NCBI RefSeq assembly: GCF_000685215.1
Contig: NZ_ARYJ01000009.1
Span: forward strand, 59,436-123,435
From: Hyphomonas jannaschiana VP2
GTDB lineage: Bacteria; Pseudomonadota; Alphaproteobacteria; Caulobacterales; Hyphomonadaceae
Length of the DNA stretch: 64,000 bases
Direction: 5' to 3'
Below the pieces are notes generated by a model, which was not told where the DNA came from, ran no database searches, and saw only the letters and a list, made by a program, of their open reading frames with translations. The position numbers and the translations under genes were made by a program. Of the stretch, positions 17,076-24,750 are shown piece by piece. Every line of letters begins with the position of its first letter. Positions within the stretch are counted from its first letter, which is position 1.

Positions 17076-18095
17076 TCAGATCAGCTTGCGGCGAAGCTTC
17101 GCCGCAAGCGCATCCAGCGCAAGTACCGACAGGAAGATGATCAGCAGGATCGTCGCGACATGGTCATACTGGAACATGTCGTAGCGGCCTTTGAGTTCCT
17201 GTCCGATTCCGCCTGCCCCGACGAGGCCTATGACGGTACCCATGCGTATGTTGCGGTCCAGTATGTAAAAGGTCAGCGCCGTGTAGCTCGGCAGGACCTG
17301 GGGCAGAACCGCCAGACGCAGGACCGCAAGATCACCCGCTCCCGTTGCACGGATGGCATCCTGAGGAGCCTTGTCCGCCGCTTCAATGTCCTCCGCGAAA
17401 AATTTGGCGAGAAATCCCACGCTATGTAGCGCGAGCGCCAGAATGCCCGCGATTGGACCAAAACCAAATGCCAGAACCAGGAACAGCGCACTGATCAATT
17501 CAGGCACCGCACGCAGGAATGAAACAAAGCTGCGGGAAAGCCCATAAAGAGCAGGGTGCGGCGTAAAATTCCTCGCCGCGACCCAAGCCAGCGGCAAGCT
17601 GATCAGCACCGCAAACAAACTGGCCCATACGGCCATCTCCACTGTCTCCAGCATCTTGCCGAGTGTGAATGTCAGATACCCTACAGGCTCGACAAGATAC
17701 GTCTTTTCCACAAGCCGCGTTGTCATCTGCATGGTTTCAGCATCAAGCGCGGATTCCTCAATGGTGTCCGTTTCCAGGTGCGAAAACAGGGGCAGATCAT
17801 CCGGATCGAAATGATCGATAAGCGAAACAGGTGTTCGCTCGGCAATAGCCAGGGGGTACATTTGCTGGGCGACACTTCCGATCCCACGTCCCACCTGAGA
17901 GCTTTCCTTCAGGCCAACACTTGCCTGCAGAAATTCCCCCAGCTGACTGGAAAGCCGGTGCAGTTCCATCCGGTGTGCAGAAACCGACAAGAGGGCAAAT
18001 GCCGCCACGGCAGCAAGAACGGTTTTCCAGTCAAATGCCGGTTTGACATCCCAATGCTGTGGCCCGGACGGCTGGTTCTGCGTCACATCCGACAT
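17076..18095 (-). CDS. phnE: Phosphonate-type ABC transporter permease (PhnE-like)
   Basis: A 339-residue permease. TM1 is near residues 24-40. An unusually long periplasmic segment of about 100 residues follows, then the BPD-transporter core with LISLPLAWVAARN, the EAA-like loop around ATGAGDLAVLRLAVLPQVLP and GLVGAGGIGQEL, and last helices ending in LRRKLI. PhnE proteins form the channel for phosphonate, phosphite or related oxyanions. The start at 18095 is one base after the phnC stop. The gene's last codons form a 26-base perfect palindrome that also lies just after the convergent ligase stop. Confidence 0.9.
   Translation of the reverse strand: MSDVTQNQPSGPQHWDVKPAFDWKTVLAAVAAFALLSVSAHRMELHRLSSQLGEFLQASVGLKESSQVGRGIGSVAQQMYPLAIAERTPVSLIDHFDPDDLPLFSHLETDTIEESALDAETMQMTTRLVEKTYLVEPVGYLTFTLGKMLETVEMAVWASLFAVLISLPLAWVAARNFTPHPALYGLSRSFVSFLRAVPELISALFLVLAFGFGPIAGILALALHSVGFLAKFFAEDIEAADKAPQDAIRATGAGDLAVLRLAVLPQVLPSYTALTFYILDRNIRMGTVIGLVGAGGIGQELKGRYDMFQYDHVATILLIIFLSVLALDALAAKLRRKLI
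17084..17109. repeat. 26-base perfect palindrome at the convergent gene ends
   Basis: The 13-base arms pair without mismatch (left arm GCTTGCGGCGAAG). It lies inside the final codons of phnE and 19 bases past the stop of the acyl-CoA ligase. It could form a strong hairpin in either transcript, although no T tract follows. It is a plausible barrier between two converging transcripts. Confidence 0.6.
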
Positions 18096-18096
18096 C

Positions 18097-18897
18097 TCAT
18101 GCCACCATGGAAGGTGAGAACACGTCACGCCCCGTTCCGAATATCCGGGAAAGCGCTTCCTGAGACAGCTGTCCGGGCGGTCCGTCAAAAACGATGCGCC
18201 CTTCCCGCAGACCGATAATGCGATCTGCAAAAGTACGGGACAGATTGATCTGGTGCAGCGAGCACAGGACGGCAGCGCCCTGCTCCTTGGCCATCTGGCG
18301 GAGCAAATGCATCACGTCCTGAGCTGTCTGAGGGTCGAGGCTCGCGACGGGCTCGTCCGCAAGAATGAGCTTCGGGGCATTGATCAGAGCACGGGCAATG
18401 CCAACGCGCTGCTTCTGCCCGCCCGACAAGCCATTCACCAGGCGGTTTACATGACCGGCTTCAAGCCCGACACGCGACAAGAGCGAGCAAGCCTTGCGCT
18501 GCATATACTCTGGGTAGGCCTGAAGCATCAAGCGCCAGATGGGCAAATCCGGCGCCGTTCCGGACATCACATTCCGGGCTGCGGTCAGACGTCCGGACAA
18601 TCCGAAATCCTGGTGCACCATCCCGACCTTCCGCCGAATGCGCCGGAGGTTCTTGGGAGAACTTTCCACGCCACAAATGCGGACGGACCCGGCATCGAGC
18701 TTGTTCAGACCGATCACTGAGCGCAGAAGCGTGGTCTTTCCGGACCCTGAAGCACCAAGCAGCACACAGAAACTGCCCGGCTCAATATCAAATGAGACCT
18801 TGTCCAAAACCGTTGGACCGTTCGGAAACGCTTTACAGGCGCCCGATACTTGCAACACCGGCTCGGCGCACGCCGCAGGAGATTCGAAGGACTGCAT
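18097..18897 (-). CDS. phnC: Phosphonate-type ABC transporter ATP-binding protein (PhnC-like)
   Basis: A 266-residue ABC ATPase with Walker A GASGSGKTT, Q-loop MVHQDFGLS, signature LSGGQKQRVGIARAL, Walker B LILADEP and the H-loop in CSLHQIN. The arrangement VASLDPQTA and the short ALHQ/SLHQ-type switch are typical of PhnC. It powers import with PhnE and PhnD. It sits in the order phnD-phnC-phnE, with 15 bases to phnD and 1 to phnE. Confidence 0.93.
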   Translation of the reverse strand: MQSFESPAACAEPVLQVSGACKAFPNGPTVLDKVSFDIEPGSFCVLLGASGSGKTTLLRSVIGLNKLDAGSVRICGVESSPKNLRRIRRKVGMVHQDFGLSGRLTAARNVMSGTAPDLPIWRLMLQAYPEYMQRKACSLLSRVGLEAGHVNRLVNGLSGGQKQRVGIARALINAPKLILADEPVASLDPQTAQDVMHLLRQMAKEQGAAVLCSLHQINLSRTFADRIIGLREGRIVFDGPPGQLSQEALSRIFGTGRDVFSPSMVA

Positions 18898-18912
18898 CTA
18901 ACGGCTCAACGC

Positions 18913-19833
18913 TCAGGATCCGGACTTCTGGAGAATGGCTGCCTGATAGTCAGTGTCGATAAAGCCGATTGCACCGGCCATAGCCTCAAACAGGGCATCT
19001 GTTGCGTCTGTATTATAGCGGTCCACCTGCTTCCCTCCGTAGCCACGAATAGACTCAGGCCGGATTCCGGGAGTCTCGTGTACATCGCCGAAAGACTTCC
19101 GGAGGGATGCTTTCACTTGAGGTGACAAGCCCGGATGCATGGCAATCGGCGGGTTGGGAATCGGGTCCGACTTCATCAACAGCCGAAAGTCGGACGCCTT
19201 CAACCCACCCTGATTGACCGCTCTCTCAAAGGAGACAAAGGAAGCGCCCGCCGCATCGACGAGACCATTCTGCAGGGCAAGCAGACTGTTGGCGTGGCTA
19301 CCCGTGATCCGAATGGCCGAGAGGTCTCTCAACGGATCCACCCCTGCCTTGGAGAGCATGGACAAGGGATAGGAAAAACTGCTCGCTGAATGCTGAGATC
19401 CAAGCGCGATGGATTTCCCCTGCAAGTCAGCGGGATTATCAACGCCTGACGCCGATGAAACGAATATGCCTGCATAATACGTGGAGCTGCCGTCGCGCTC
19501 CTCAATGGCGAGCAGGTCGGCGCAGCCACGTTTGTGGGCCTCGACATAGGAGACAGGACCCAGCCAGGCAATCTCCGCCTGACCGGCACACATACCTTCA
19601 ATCACGGCGGCATAACTCTGTCCCGTCCGGACGTCGAAATGAATGCCGCTGGTGCGGGTAATGGCATTGAATAGCGGAAGAAAATCAGCCCGTGTGCCGT
19701 CCTCGGTTCCGCCATCTGCCGGGATCAACAGCACACGGAGCGGGCTTGCGGCCGTTCCGGTGCGCTCGGCCTTCGCCGGAAAACCACCGAAACAAAGGCC
19801 CGCAAGTACAACCATGAGCATCACGAAGCGCAT
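18913..19833 (-). CDS. phnD: Phosphonate/phosphite-type periplasmic binding protein (PhnD-like)
   Basis: A 306-residue binding protein with a Sec signal (cleavage near AKAERT). Features of the PhnD family are LRVLLIPADG, FDVRTGQSYAAVIEGM, AEIAWLGPVSYVEA, SGVDNPADLQGKSIALGSQHS in sequence, and SNPPIAMHPGL-like binding-site residues. It captures the ligand for the ABC importer. I chose the ATG at 19833, preceded by GGAGG at 7 bases; the frame is open a further 170 codons upstream but crosses the divergent regulator. The actual ligand may be a phosphonate or another phosphorylated compound. Confidence 0.9.
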   Translation of the reverse strand: MRFVMLMVVLAGLCFGGFPAKAERTGTAASPLRVLLIPADGGTEDGTRADFLPLFNAITRTSGIHFDVRTGQSYAAVIEGMCAGQAEIAWLGPVSYVEAHKRGCADLLAIEERDGSSTYYAGIFVSSASGVDNPADLQGKSIALGSQHSASSFSYPLSMLSKAGVDPLRDLSAIRITGSHANSLLALQNGLVDAAGASFVSFERAVNQGGLKASDFRLLMKSDPIPNPPIAMHPGLSPQVKASLRKSFGDVHETPGIRPESIRGYGGKQVDRYNTDATDALFEAMAGAIGFIDTDYQAAILQKSGS

Positions 19834-19942
19834 GCCGGAACCTCCAATTGAACAGGGCAAACGCACATTGTGCGCCGCACCAATCCTCAGGAAATGCGAT
19901 ACCAGCCGCTTGTGACACTGGTGTAACGAACAGCGAGACTTC

Positions 19943-19971
19943 TTGACGTTTATTGAAGAAAATTCAATTAG
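19943..19971 (+). promoter_or_regulatory. RpiR-type operator overlapping a possible rpiR promoter
   Basis: ATTGAA-GAAAA-TTCAAT (19952-19968) is a perfect 6-bp inverted repeat with the GAA/TTC half sites common for RpiR regulators. It lies in the divergent gap between phnD and the regulator. TTGACG (19943-19948) and AATTAG (19966-19971) with 17-base spacing are a weak promoter whose spacer is filled by this palindrome, which would suit autoregulation. Confidence 0.55.
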
Positions 19972-19998
19972 TGGGACACCATATGGCTGGAGCGATAA

Positions 19999-20901
19999 AT
20001 GTCTGAGAGCAAACCTAGGCGCAAAAGCACAACCAAAAAGAGAGGCGACGTTCCGATCGTGGATAATGTCATGACGCGCATTCGTGTGCGCCACCCCTCT
20101 CTCGGCCCAAGCACACGCTCCATTGCGGACTTCATTCTGGAAAACCCCCGGCAAGTTGTCGGCATGTCGGTCACGGAACTCGCCGAAGCGACGGGTGCCA
20201 GCGATGGCAGTGTTATCAACCTCTGCCGCCAGCTGGATCTGTCGGGTTTCCAACAGCTCAAGCTCAGCCTCGCGCAGGAAGTTGTCCAGCCCGTTCAGTT
20301 CATTCATGAAGATTTGCGCCCTTCGGATACGACCCCGACTGTGTGCCGCAAGACATTCCACGCAGGCATTCAGGCGCTACGCGACACGCTCTCAATCCTT
20401 GACGCAGATGCGGTGGATGAGGCCGTTCGCATCATCCGATCGGCAGAGCGCGTCGAAATCTATGGAATCGGGTCTTCAGCGCCGATTGCAGAAGACGCGC
20501 AATACCGGATGCTCCGCATCGGGATTGATGCCAAAGTGGTTGTCGACAGTCATATACAGGCTATCAGCGCGTCGCGAACCGGGCCGAAAGTGGCGGTGCT
20601 CACCATATCCCACTCCGGCGCGACACATGAAACCCTTGCGTCCACCCGTCTCGCCAAGGAAGCGGGCGCAAAGACAATCATTGTCACCAACTTCTCCAGT
20701 TCTCCGCTACAGGCCTATGCTGATGTGAAGCTGTTCACGATGGCGCGCGAAACCAAATTCCGTACCGAGGCCATGACCAGCCGGATCGCCCAGCTCTGTG
20801 TTCTCGACGCCTTGATCGCGGCGCTCGCCCTCGCCGATTACGATCGGGCCACCGATACTCTCCGGAAAACATTTGATGTTTTGTCACTGAAACGGTTTTA
20901 G
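19999..20901 (+). CDS. MurR/RpiR family transcriptional regulator
   Basis: A 300-residue regulator. An N-terminal helix-turn-helix of the HTH_6 type is visible (RSIADFILENPRQVVGMSVTELAEATGASDGSVINLCRQL in sequence, about residues 35-75). It is followed by a SIS phosphosugar-binding domain (VEIYGIGSSAPIAEDAQYRML; VLTISHSGATHET; KTIIVTNFSSSPL). SIS regulators sense phosphosugars. It is divergent from phnDCE and convergent with a HAD phosphatase, overlapping the latter by 4 bases. Near-identical palindromes in its own promoter and upstream of the phosphatase/TBDR pair suggest that it controls all of them. Start chosen at the ATG with GGAG upstream. Confidence 0.92.
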   Translation: MSESKPRRKSTTKKRGDVPIVDNVMTRIRVRHPSLGPSTRSIADFILENPRQVVGMSVTELAEATGASDGSVINLCRQLDLSGFQQLKLSLAQEVVQPVQFIHEDLRPSDTTPTVCRKTFHAGIQALRDTLSILDADAVDEAVRIIRSAERVEIYGIGSSAPIAEDAQYRMLRIGIDAKVVVDSHIQAISASRTGPKVAVLTISHSGATHETLASTRLAKEAGAKTIIVTNFSSSPLQAYADVKLFTMARETKFRTEAMTSRIAQLCVLDALIAALALADYDRATDTLRKTFDVLSLKRF

Positions 20902-21674
20902 ACGTCAATTTCCTGGAGCGCCGCCTCCAGCACGCCGGGCTCGCCGGCCCGCACCAACAGGGATTTCATACCAAGCGCTTCAGCACCCGCCAGATCCGTT
21001 GCCGGATTATCTCCCATCATCACGACACTTTCCGGCTCCAGGTTCAGCGCACGGCACGCCTTCAGGTAAAGACCCGGCTTTGGTTTGCCGACAATTTCCA
21101 TTTCCACGGCATCGAGATTGACGCAGGAGCCGAGTGCGGACAGCAGCGCACCGGTCTCCGGCTTGATACGGCCTTCTGCGCCTGGATGAGTCAGGTCCGG
21201 ATTGGCGACGATCAGGCGCGCGCCCTTCCTGAGCGCGTTTGCCGCCCGCTCCAGACGGCTGTAGCTAAACCGGGTGTCGCGCAAAAGAACGACGACATCC
21301 GCCTCATCCCGATTGAGACGAATGCCGGCATTCCGGGCCACCGCCCGCATGCGGGGGTGCGCCAGAACCATGACATCGACCTGACCGGCCTTTGCTGCCC
21401 GGTCGATGGCTTCTACCCCTGCTAAAATGACCTGCTCCCGCGGCATGACAATCCCTGCGTCTGACAGAATCTCCAGAAAGTCATCCACCGTGTTGGATGA
21501 GTTATTCGACACGATGGCCGTACGTGCCTGATGCGCGCGCAGAAATGCAGCGGCAGCGTCGGTAAGAACATTGTCGATTGCGCAACACCCATCCCAGTCC
21601 AGCAGGAAGCCCAGGGCCGATTGCGTCACACATGCAATCTCGGCCGACGAGGCAGGTAAAAAGCCATGCGCCAT
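20898..21674 (-). CDS. HAD-IIA family sugar-phosphate-type phosphatase (NagD-like)
   Basis: A 258-residue HAD hydrolase. Motif I is LLDWDG, motif II is IVSNNSS, the motif III Lys is in GKPKPGLYLKA, and motif IV is MMGDNPATDLAGA. The layout is that of HAD-IIA phosphatases (NagD, 4-nitrophenylphosphatase, phosphoglycolate phosphatase). It removes phosphate from a small molecule in the cytoplasm. I chose the ATG at 21674 with GGAG 8 bases upstream; a GTG at 21683 would add three residues. It shares a 212-base divergent gap with a TBDR and overlaps the rpiR stop by 4 bases. Confidence 0.9.
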   Translation of the reverse strand: MAHGFLPASSAEIACVTQSALGFLLDWDGCCAIDNVLTDAAAAFLRAHQARTAIVSNNSSNTVDDFLEILSDAGIVMPREQVILAGVEAIDRAAKAGQVDVMVLAHPRMRAVARNAGIRLNRDEADVVVLLRDTRFSYSRLERAANALRKGARLIVANPDLTHPGAEGRIKPETGALLSALGSCVNLDAVEMEIVGKPKPGLYLKACRALNLEPESVVMMGDNPATDLAGAEALGMKSLLVRAGEPGVLEAALQEIDV

Positions 21675-21703
21675 GCATCTCACTCCAGTCCCAATTCCAT
21701 AAT

Positions 21704-21751
21704 TTGAATTTTTCTCAATTATAAATTGGCCATGAAGTAAATAGTATTCAT
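21704..21751. promoter_or_regulatory. RpiR-type operator candidates upstream of HAD phosphatase and TBDR
   Basis: Read on the minus strand, 21719-21704 is ATTGAGAAAAATTCAA, which matches 14 of 16 bases of the site at 19952-19967. A second inverted repeat ATGAA-N10-TTCAT spans 21732-21751. TTCAA and TTCAT half sites recur to about 21772. The gap is markedly AT-rich compared with its surroundings. It serves the divergent HAD gene and TBDR. Confidence 0.55.
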
Positions 21752-21886
21752 ATCAATTTTATTCAAAGTTCATAGAAGTGTTGCGATGGCTGTCTAGATC
21801 GGCGGCGTGGCAAGAGCGGCTCCCAGCCGCCCGCGCCCGGCTCGCCGATGTCCGGCGGGTGATGGGGTTATATGGAGGCATCAGCC

Positions 21887-24556
21887 ATGAAACAGAAATT
21901 GAAAAGCAGCGTGAAATTCTGCTTTAGCGCACTGATGGCGGCAACCGTTGTCCAGTCCGCACTTGCTGAACCGGAGCCGGATGGGGGCGATACGCGCCGG
22001 CTCGAAACAATCCGCGTCGAAGGGCAAGCCGTCGATGCTCTGACATCTGACATTGCAGTGGACTTTGCCGAGTTCGGCACACAGGTTCAGCTGATCAGCT
22101 CGGAAGAGATTGAAACAGGCGGTTTCACAAACTTCGGCGAGCTCGCATCGGGCCTGATCCGTGGTGCGAATATCGGCTATTCACCGGACGAAGGCGAATT
22201 CACCATCCGTATCGACGGCGGCACCGACCGGGACACCCTGCTCCTCGTGGATGGCGTTCCCTATTTCGACCGCTCCTCTCCTCTGGAAGACCTCTGGCCT
22301 GCGACAGCCATCGACCCGCGCATGATCGACAGCGTGGAAGTTTACCGGGGCGGCAACAGCCTTTACTTCGGATCGAACGGCGGCCTCGGCGTTGTCAGCG
22401 TCCGCACCAAGGAACCGGATGGCACGACCAAGGGCCAGTTCGGCGTGTATGCCGGTGCGTTCAAGACGCGCGAAATCTATGGCAACATGTCCTTCCCGCT
22501 CGACAAGGATGGCAAGCACTCCATCCTCGTCTTCGGCCGCTCCTATGAAACAGATGCACATGAGCTGTTCGACAAGGAAGCCTATGGCGACAATGTGCTG
22601 GCCCTCGGCGGCCGTCACGAATTCCCTTACAGCTACAACAGCCTGGGCCTGAAATACCTCTGGCAGATCGGACCGGACACTGAGTTCCGCGCCGGCGCGA
22701 CCTACTCGACCATCGACTTCCGGGATTCCTTCCCGCAAAGTACGGTGTTCCAGCCGAACTTCACGGAATTTCCGATCTACAACGCCGCCTTCAAGCATCG
22801 CTTCAATGACAAGCTGAAGATCGACGTTGAAGCCCACTACCAGGATCCACAACTAAAGAATAACGAGATCGACGCCCGCATCTGTCAGATCCCGCGGCTC
22901 GGAGACCTGCCCGCAGATATCCAGGCACTTGCAGCCGGTCAGGGCATCACCGGTTTCTCCACTGCGGCCGCATATGAGGCTTTCGCGGCGTCCGTACCGG
23001 GGCTCCCGGCCGGCTGTGTCACCAACCCTTACGGCAGTGCCGGCAGCGCTGGCGACGACAACTGGAATGGCGGCAGCAGCTTCTACATCAACCAGGATCC
23101 GGATAGCCCATTCTATGGTCAGCCCTACGGCACCGTGGACAACCCGTTCCCGATCGGCGCGCCGATGGGTTACGTCGTTCAGTCCACGGCATCCTTTGGC
23201 GATGGTGGTCTGACGAAAGGCTTCGGCACCACCGACCAGCGCGAGTCCGGCTATGTCGATTATGGCTTCAATGCCCGCGCGACGTATACGCTCAACGACT
23301 ATGTCGAAATCGTCGCCGGTGTTCAGAACACCAGCTACAAGGACAATTCCGACGACTCTTTCGGTGTCCGCGATGTCAAACTGACCAGCACAGGCGTCTA
23401 CGGCGACCTGCGCCTGTCGCTACCGGTCCTGGATGGCTTCAGCGGCTCCTTCGCGGCCCGTCAGGATTTCAACGACAATTTCGACGATCAGTCCGTCTGG
23501 AAAGTCGGTCTGCGTCAGAATTTCGGACACGGCCTCTATGCGCGGGGATCGGGCGGCACCTCATACAGCCTTCCGAAGATCGATGAAATCGGTGCTTTCG
23601 GTGCCGGCGCGAACATCAACCCGGGCCTGCAGCCGCAGGAAGTCGATGCGTTCAATGTGGGCGCCGGTATCGATGGGGACATTTTCGGCGGCACGTACAA
23701 CGTCGAGCTTGGCTACTTCGAGACAGACATCAAGAACCTGTTCTCAAGCCGCGCGGTGGGCGCCGTCTGCCTTGAATACGCCAACGACCTTGCCAATCCG
23801 CTTTTCGACAACCTGACCAATGATACGGCTGCGATTGAGCAGAACCGCCGCAACATCATTGCACCGGATGACTTCTGCCGGACAGCCGCAAGCGGCCTTT
23901 CCGATCCCGGCGAGTCGGTCGCCGTGAACGCTCTGGCAAATCAGGACATCAAGGGCTTCACCATCGACGTCGCTTTCGACTTCGACAAGTGGCAGGCGGA
24001 CTTCAGCTATACTGACATGGAATCTCTGGAGCCAAACCCGGTGTACGGAACCCTCGCCCGGCTCGACGGCACAGCGACGAACCTTGACTTCATCATCCCC
24101 GGTCATGCGGGTCACTCGGAGTTCCGTCAGTCCTCAGAACGCCCTGAGTGGACGCTGTCTGGTCTGGTGACCTACACACCGAACGAAAATTGGGTGTTTT
24201 CTCTGAACCCGCGCTGGCAGGGACCGGAATGGGCCTATGCAGGCACCAGCCTCGCCCGCCTCGTGGATGAGAATGGGAACCGCGTCGTGGAAGACATGAA
24301 CTTCGGCGACTATTTTGTGCTCAACGGCTCAGTCCAGTACTTCCTCGGTGAAGAAAAGCGCCACCGCTTCCTGATCCGCGGCGTGAACCTGCTGGGTGAA
24401 GATTATTTTGAGCGCGCCTCCGGCGGCTCGACCTATACAAGAGACCGGGCGGTTGTTCGCGGCGAGATCGGCCCGAATGATAGCGCCTATTACAGGCAGT
24501 ATGGCTGGAACGGTAAACCGCGGTCCTTCTGGATCCAGTACGAATATTCGTTCTAA
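21887..24556 (+). CDS. TonB-dependent receptor linked to the phn/RpiR block
   Basis: An 889-residue TBDR with signal peptide (cleavage near SALAEP). The plug domain is LETIRVEGQ, FTIRIDGGTDRDTLLLVDGVPYF in sequence, IDSVEVYRGGNSLYFGSNGGLGVV, and the barrel ends in WIQYEYSF with the usual terminal Phe. It differs clearly from the other three receptors here. I chose the ATG at 21887 because GGAGG lies 8 bases upstream; an ATG at 21872 would begin inside that site. Its ligand is unknown. The shared operator-like sites and its position beside a phosphonate-type importer suggest a phosphorylated ligand. Two tandem terminators follow. Confidence 0.92.
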   Translation: MKQKLKSSVKFCFSALMAATVVQSALAEPEPDGGDTRRLETIRVEGQAVDALTSDIAVDFAEFGTQVQLISSEEIETGGFTNFGELASGLIRGANIGYSPDEGEFTIRIDGGTDRDTLLLVDGVPYFDRSSPLEDLWPATAIDPRMIDSVEVYRGGNSLYFGSNGGLGVVSVRTKEPDGTTKGQFGVYAGAFKTREIYGNMSFPLDKDGKHSILVFGRSYETDAHELFDKEAYGDNVLALGGRHEFPYSYNSLGLKYLWQIGPDTEFRAGATYSTIDFRDSFPQSTVFQPNFTEFPIYNAAFKHRFNDKLKIDVEAHYQDPQLKNNEIDARICQIPRLGDLPADIQALAAGQGITGFSTAAAYEAFAASVPGLPAGCVTNPYGSAGSAGDDNWNGGSSFYINQDPDSPFYGQPYGTVDNPFPIGAPMGYVVQSTASFGDGGLTKGFGTTDQRESGYVDYGFNARATYTLNDYVEIVAGVQNTSYKDNSDDSFGVRDVKLTSTGVYGDLRLSLPVLDGFSGSFAARQDFNDNFDDQSVWKVGLRQNFGHGLYARGSGGTSYSLPKIDEIGAFGAGANINPGLQPQEVDAFNVGAGIDGDIFGGTYNVELGYFETDIKNLFSSRAVGAVCLEYANDLANPLFDNLTNDTAAIEQNRRNIIAPDDFCRTAASGLSDPGESVAVNALANQDIKGFTIDVAFDFDKWQADFSYTDMESLEPNPVYGTLARLDGTATNLDFIIPGHAGHSEFRQSSERPEWTLSGLVTYTPNENWVFSLNPRWQGPEWAYAGTSLARLVDENGNRVVEDMNFGDYFVLNGSVQYFLGEEKRHRFLIRGVNLLGEDYFERASGGSTYTRDRAVVRGEIGPNDSAYYRQYGWNGKPRSFWIQYEYSF

Positions 24557-24565
24557 CCACACTCA

Positions 24566-24605
24566 AGGCCCGGCCAGTCTTTCCCCACTCGGCCGGGCCT
24601 CCCTT
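24566..24605 (+). terminator. First terminator after the phn-linked TBDR
   Basis: A 10-bp perfect stem AGGCCCGGCC/GGCCGGGCCT (24566-24575 with 24591-24600) is followed by CCCTTATT. Confidence 0.7.
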
Positions 24606-24677
24606 ATTGCACGGTGGCTCCTCCGGCCCCTGGAATACAGACCAAAGACATGTAATCCCTGCCCCGTGGCAGACCTC

Positions 24678-24715
24678 AGCCCCCGGATTGGCATCTGCCA
24701 CCCGGGGGCTTTTTT
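24678..24715 (+). terminator. Second terminator after the phn-linked TBDR
   Basis: A 9-bp perfect stem AGCCCCCGG/CCGGGGGCT (24678-24686 with 24702-24710) is followed by a run of T. It backs up the first hairpin and protects the convergent acylase gene. Confidence 0.88.
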
Positions 24716-24750
24716 GCGAGTGGTGAATGCAGCGCCTTGCCCGCACAAAA

